From Adiantum capillus-veneris (Eukaryota; Streptophyta; Polypodiopsida; Polypodiales; Pteridaceae): 64,000 nt of DNA. Each line of letters begins with the position of its first letter. The stretch's first letter is position 1. The position numbers and the translations under genes were made by a program. The stretch lies in the NCBI GenBank assembly GCA_014529385.2, contig CM043958.1, forward strand, positions 77,732,169 to 77,796,168, written 5' to 3'. The notes beneath the pieces were generated by a model. It had not been told where the DNA came from, did no database searches, and saw only the letters and a list, made by a program, of their open reading frames with translations. Shown one piece after another: positions 58,755 to 64,000 of the stretch.

Positions 58755-61700
58755 GGAGCCTTCATACGTCCTTGCACTACGAGGGGCTACCTCTATGACG
58801 TACCACCAGTTTGATGTAGACTTTGTAGGATGAAATATTACCTGCCAGAGCCACATAACTTACATGAGATCTTTCAAGCACATAACTTGTAAAAGGGGGA
58901 TGTTAACTATTTACATACTTACTTGTTCACAATGCTCGGGTAGTACGAAAGTGTCTCTTAGGTCAGTCCATTTCTTAGTAGAATCCACCTCAAGAAAACC
59001 AGACTCTCCTCTACGCACAGTAGCGTTGCGACCCTCCATGATTATCTTGAACCATTGCACGTCGAACAAGTCGACAAAAAATCCTCTGTAATCAATCCTC
59101 AAAATCTCTTGCAGCGTGCCGAAGTAAGTGAGTTCCGCCACCACAGGATCTGCATCAGAGGAACGTCGTCGACTAGACTGTTCAAATTTTGCCATGATTC
59201 CACAATCTTGAGTAAAACGCTTTTTGTCGATTCGTTCCACCCTAAAATGTCGACCTTTACACCATGCTGCTGTGTATGACTTATACTACAACGAACAAAG
59301 ATTATGAGTGGCCGTTCAAACGTTTATAAATAAAGTCACTTGCTAGTCGTACATTGCAAACTTACCTTGGTCGCGCAACCCCGAGAGTACTCCCACTCTT
59401 CCTCAGTCACTTCGTCACCGCATTGTTGTGCGCTTTTCAATTGGTTGTGCAACCATCTTAAGCTCATGAAGGTTGGTAGGCTCTCCAGAACCGCTGGATA
59501 GTGCATCGGTGGTCGTCTTCCCCGTCTCCACTCGATTCGTGCCCTTTGTCGCTCTTGCTTTGTATCCTCATATTGTGAAATCCACTTTTGCATCACTGGA
59601 TTGTGAAGCATGCAAAATTGGTTGATTTTAGCCTCTAGATCTTCCGTCATCTTCTTCTCAACACCGAGATTGCACATGACAATCCCAGATATGCACTCAT
59701 CATCTATGGTTCGCCATAGCGTGTCCCGGGCTTTATCAAATCCGTCTAGCCACTCTCCAATGTACACTAGGGACTCTGATACCAACCAACCTTCTGCCAT
59801 GCTACCCTCCGGACGTGCCTTTTGACGCACATATCCCTTAAGAGTTTTCATGAAACGCTCTAAGAAGAACATCCATCTGGAATGAACTGTGCCAGCTATT
59901 TCCACCTCATCAACTATGTGAACAAGAAGATGCACCTGAATGGTTAGCATTGTAGTAGGAAAATGTTTCTCAAACATGCACACAAGCTCCGCAGCATTTA
60001 GTTTGGCGAATGGTATGGAGTCTACATTGATCTCCTTTTGTGAGATCCATTGCACCAGCTTTGCAAGTTTGTAGATTGTGTTACGGATGTCGAGAGACAA
60101 ACATCCCTCAATGGCAACCGGTAAAATAAACTGTAAAGTATGTGCAGCAATGATATTAAAGTCCACATTTTATGCAATGATATTAAAGTCCACTATGAAC
60201 GTACCTGACACATTTTATGCCAATCGTGTAACTTCAAACCGGTAAGCTTTCCTTCTTTAGTAAAACACGTTCGGAGCGAGTGCATTACGCCAGTGGGGGT
60301 CCGCAAAGATCGAATGGTCTCTTTTACTTTGCGTTCTTGGGCTCCTGTGAAAATCCATGGTGCTTTAGGGAGTTTTATCGATCCATCAGACGCTGTTTGC
60401 GGCCAATATTGCTCCATACGATCCACATTTCTAAGGTCAACTCTGGCTCCCAAAGTATCTTTCTTGCCGGTCAGATGGTCCCATAGTAGATTACCCACAT
60501 TCTTGAATATGTGCATTGGATCGAGCAAGTGGTTGATCATGAGTCGGGGCCAATATGGTAACTCGTACCATAGAGATAGTCTCTTCATCCCTGGAGGCAA
60601 TCCGTCATCGCACATCTCCTTCTGCTCTAACCATGCTTGTGCAGACATCCTTGGTGGCTCTCTTCCCAAAAAGCCGTCGCGTAACACATGATTCTCTGGA
60701 AGATACGCTTGATGACCTTCGTAGATTTGCTTCTTCAGTGAGGGTGCCCTACGTGCATTCAGTCTAGGTCCACATGTGACACATGCTCTTTATCCGCTTG
60801 TTTGAAGCCCTGCATGTATACACATGATAATAGATCAACTATGGGAAAAAACAAGATTTACAGTGTCTGAGTGAGGAGTGTCAATAGATCACCTGAGCAT
60901 TCTGTTAGCCCGGGATAGTCATGCATGGTCCACATTAGAATGCCTCTGATCAAAGCATTCCGTCGTCCTGTGTGTCGGCTCATATCCACCACCTCTATGC
61001 CAATCCACAATTGTTGTAGCTCTTCCAATAGTGGACGAAGATACACATCCATATTCCCTAATTTATATCGCCCTGGCACAATCAAGCTTAGCCATAGGTG
61101 CCCCTTCTTCGTAGTCAACCACGGGGGAATGTTGTAGTTGACGATGACAACGGGCCATACACTGTAAGATGTTGATCTTTGACCAAATGGATTTACGCCA
61201 TCCATAGCCAGGCCTAAGCGCAAATTTCGACCTTCCCTGGCAAAATCCGACCATGTTCCATCTATATGTTTCCACGCTACGCAATCTGCAGGAATTCGTA
61301 GCACACCATCCGAAGATTTATTCTCCTCATGCCATGATGCTAGGGTGGCCATGGACTTACATTCGAAGAAATGCTTGATGCGAGGAAGCAGAGGGAAATG
61401 TCGCAAAACCTTTTGTGGAATTTTTGTCCCGTGGAGATCTACTTGATATCTTTCGGAATCACATTTCGGACACTTCTCCATGTCTATGTATTCCCCTCTG
61501 AAAAGAATGCAGTCATTAGGACAAGCGTGGATAGAATTGTAATCCATCCCCAAGTTTCGTAAAATCTTTCTTGCTTCATCTCGGGAATCTGGCATCACAT
61601 TGTCAGCTGGTAGTATGTGCTCTTTCAGCAATCTACACAACATAAAAATATGATACAGTCGTGTAAAAATCTATCAGATCATTATACATTTAGAGTTTTA

Positions 61701-62261
61701 TTAAAGTAAACTAATTGTAATAGATCACCTGAAAAGCGCTGTGACGCTAGTGTCACTCCATCCAAACTTTGTCTGCATGTTGAGAAGAACCAGGAGTGCT
61801 TTCAATCTATACATACGTGCTCCATTATACAATGGCGTATCGGCTTCAATTTTCATATCATCATAGATAAGCCTTTCTGAATCCATGATCGTCTCGATCA
61901 TTTCATCAATCTCGGGCTCAAACATTGCCTCGTTGGGAATGTGCTCTGCATGATCATCCCCCGAGCTGTCAGAGGCTACATCTTGTGGCCTCACATATGC
62001 TGCTTGACCAAAGCGCCTGCGAACACGTCTATTGGGTTGCAAGATTGCTGCTTGTTGGCCAGCGTCAGAGTCCGACGAGTTATAATTGGCAACAACTCGG
62101 TCTATAATAGATGGATCAAACTCGCCAAATTCGCGAACGTGCTGCAAAGAAACACGTCTTGTCCGTCGCACAGCATGCTTGCATTGATTACAAGGACATA
62201 AGACCCTCGTTGAGAGATAGGTGTTTCGGTTGGACGGTCCCACATCCTCGTCACTACTCAT
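58755..62261 (-). pseudogene. CACTA transposase gene tnp2, copy 2
   Basis: Minus-strand exons: 62261-61729, 61632-60893, 60809-60205, 60130-59366, 59285-58923, then a sixth exon cut off by the deletion junction near 58755. Exons 2 to 5 match copy 1 in length exactly. Exon 1 is 26 bp longer and fully open, showing the ancestral N-terminus (MSSDEDVGPSNRNTYLSTRV and CNQCKHAV). The single nonsense change seen is TAA at 60790-60792 (Tyr in copy 1). The loss of roughly the last 75 residues also disables it. Lesions are thus different from copy 1, which means the two copies were inactivated independently. Confidence 0.9.
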
Positions 62262-62323
62262 AATGAGGATAAAAAACTTATAACCTGGACAACAAATTTA
62301 ATATTCTATTGGCATTCTTCATC

Positions 62324-62326
<3 letters not shown>

Positions 62327-62395
<69 letters not shown>
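62327..62395. repeat. (CT)n microsatellite
   Basis: Counterpart of 52639-52674, expanded in this copy. Confidence 0.95.
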
Positions 62396-62397
<2 letters not shown>

Positions 62398-62399
62398 AC

Positions 62400-62770
62400 C
62401 TCACATTCTCTAGTCATGTCCAATCCCCGCACACCTCGGTCTAGAGGTGCACGGAGATCAGAACCACCGGGTTATAATCTCGTCTTTATTGGTCAATACC
62501 TATATTTGTGGGTACAAGAAATCTACACACCCACGTCTACATGATACTGCATGTAGTGGACAAAACCCCTTTGCCTCTTCTCTAGCTGTAGCACTTCACA
62601 GCATCTTAACATCTTTTCACAGTAGATCTTTTCACTGTTCGTCTAACTCTAAACCCTAAACCGTAAGTAATTCTTGCGTGGACTCGATCTAACGTAAATA
62701 ATCATAAATCTAAATAAACGTAAATCTAACTAAAAATAAACCTAAATCTAATTTAACGTAAGTCTACATC
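62400..62770 (-). other. 5' untranslated part of copy 2
   Basis: Mirror of 52265-52635. It includes a short TTTAGGGTTTAG-like stretch and degenerate TAAATCTA repeats. No gene. Confidence 0.6.
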
Positions 62771-62826
62771 TAACCTAATCTTTAACGTCTTTTGGGATAG
62801 TTTCCTACGACGTTAAAACTCTCTTC

Positions 62827-62827
<1 letters not shown>

Positions 62828-62896
<69 letters not shown>
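62828..62896. repeat. (GT)n microsatellite
   Basis: A pure GT run following a SINE-tail sequence (TTTCCTACGACGTTAAA at about 62801-62817). Confidence 0.95.
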
Positions 62897-62902
<6 letters not shown>

Positions 62903-63033
62903 ACCTAAATAAACCTAAGTCTAATCTAATATAACATAAATCTAAATCTAACGTAAATTATGTTATATTAAAAACAAAGAACTAAACTAACAGGGATTAT
63001 AAGAACCTTAAAACTGATTTAACACATAATTTT

Positions 63034-63395
63034 TCACATAACTCGGCAAGAGTTGGCATTCTCATCACTAAAGATGTGAGAGTTAACTTCCGGCGGTGAC
63101 GCTGCCTCATCTCCATCCACATCTGACGACAGCAATTGGCCCTTTAGACCGTTCTTGCTCTTGTTACTAACTTTGAAGTTACTGTTGAATGACTAGAGGT
63201 TGTTTAGATGGTCATTGTGTCGGGGATGTAGTGACTCTTGCCGCCCTGAAGATCCACCTTCTTCCCTATCTTCTGAAGACATTTCACCAGTACTTTTGGA
63301 TCGACGGAGCCCACCATGAGTGAAGGCAGCAATACCCTATATTCCATTGAGGGCTTTCTTCACCCGCTTCATGCAAGCATCGCAGTCTATGGAGA
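63034..63395 (-). pseudogene. Captured HIPP gene fragment with CaaX end, copy 2
   Basis: On the minus strand the HMA start (CDACMKRVKKALNGI, with CxxC) is followed, as in copy 1, by the second HMA half (VGSVDPKVLVKCLHKIGKKV). It then extends about 180 bp beyond copy 1 and reads NSNFKVSNKSKNGLKGQ, then SHIFSDENANSCRVM and stop. The final CRVM fits a CaaX prenylation box, the hallmark of heavy-metal-associated isoprenylated plant proteins. Two frame changes and a stop make it non-coding as it stands. Copy 1 lost the C-terminal part. Confidence 0.75.
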
Positions 63396-63635
63396 CCTAA
63401 ATCTAATCTAATATAACGTAAATCTAAATCTAGCGTAAATAAACGTAAATCTAGTTAAAAATAAACCTAAATCTAATTCAATGTAAGTCTACATATAACC
63501 TAATCTTTAACGTCTTTTAAGATAGTTTCCTACGACGTTATAACTCTCTTCTTCTTGTGTGTGTGCGCGTGTGTGGATGTGTGTGCCAATAAAAAGAGAT
63601 AAATGGTATAACCTTTCTATCACCCATGCCAAGTA

Positions 63636-63745
63636 TGATAGATTGATTATGCCATTTCCCTCTTGAATAATAGGTCTTGAGTTCAACTCCTCGCCGGCTA
63701 GATCTTTAGGTCTTTTAATTTTAATTAGTTTCCTACGACGTTAAA
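63636..63745 (+). mobile_element. SINE-like unit in CACTA copy 2
   Basis: It matches 39842-39960 in direct orientation and mirrors 51721-51830. The TTTCCTACGACGTTAAA end and the GTTCAACTC box are present. Partial tails of the same unit occur at 62771-62817 and 63497-63542. Confidence 0.6.
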
Positions 63746-64000
63746 TTAGTTTCTCTCTCTTTCTCTCTCAATGTGTGTGCGTTTTTTTGGATCATATGCA
63801 TGTTTTCTCTCTCTTTTCCTCTCTCAATGTGTGCGTTTTTTGTTTATGCATGTTCTCTCTCTCTTTTCCTCTCTCAATGTGTGTGTTTTTTGTTTATGCA
63901 TGCTCTCTCTCTCTTTTCCTCTCTCAATGTGTGTGTGCATTCTTTGTTTATGTATGTGTGTGTGCGTTTTTGTTTTTGTTTGTACTCTCTCTCTCTCTCT

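Larger units (their letters stand above)
50271..64000 (-). mobile_element. CACTA element copy 2 (interrupted, runs off window)
   Basis: Minus orientation. Its 3' end is CACTACAAGTGG at 50271, flanked by AGT. It continues to 51039, is interrupted by copy 1, resumes at 58646 and runs beyond 64000. It encodes a tnp2 gene (62261 to about 58755). A deletion of about 1.5 kb relative to copy 1 removed the end of tnp2 and almost all of the second gene; the junction is near 58755. Removing copy 1 and one CGC restores a perfect match to copy 1 positions 57860-57890. Confidence 0.92.

Overview
This window is plant nuclear DNA made almost entirely of transposable elements, and a fern is the most likely source. 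The evidence for a plant is spliced En/Spm (CACTA) transposase genes, Ty1/copia and Ty3 LTR retrotransposons, introns, many long (CT)n/(CA)n tracts, and decayed PPR genes with about 100-residue PLS-type units. That PPR style and the heavy old-TE load fit ferns, but this assignment is inference. Only one host gene looks intact: a two-exon alpha/beta hydrolase on the minus strand (39049-40927).

Layout. 1-3400: sequence without genes, with microsatellites and a 3-copy minisatellite. 3418-4990: a diverged CACTA transposase relic (minus). 5426-7545: a broken, unrecognised ORF series (minus). 7689-9420: seven 24-bp palindromes spaced 280-287 bp apart in a diverged tandem array. 9719-23160: a truncated Ty3 element (minus), split by a complete nested LTR element at 12194-21211. 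The nested element has a perfect TSD, a tRNA-Asp-type primer site, gag, zinc knuckles and protease, but no RT, RNase H or integrase. 23640-24335: a probable Penelope-like RT relic. 28310-32844: a young copia element with TSD, intact RT/RNase H and a gutted gag. 34940-36880: PPR pseudogene. 39049-40927: the hydrolase, whose intron appears to be GC-AG and holds SINE-like units; a Tourist-like MITE lies upstream. 41882-49031: a decayed Ty3 element with long LTRs, one carrying a nested solo LTR whose empty site survives in the sister LTR. 50271-64000: two copies of one CACTA family. Copy 1 (51040-58642, plus) is inserted in opposite orientation inside copy 2 (minus, running off the window), so the region is one large inverted repeat.

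How the parts relate. Both CACTA copies carry the same tnp2 gene but different disabling lesions, and only copy 1 keeps the second (TnpA-like) gene. Both carry a captured piece of a heavy-metal-associated isoprenylated protein gene; copy 2 keeps its C-terminal CRVM prenylation box. The nested gag-only element and its Ty3 host share an unusual protease followed by repeated xWVPKxxL motifs. A tRNA-derived SINE-like unit recurs in the hydrolase intron and in both CACTA copies. The strongest unexplained signal is the palindrome array, where symmetry is largely kept although the sequence between the palindromes has drifted.
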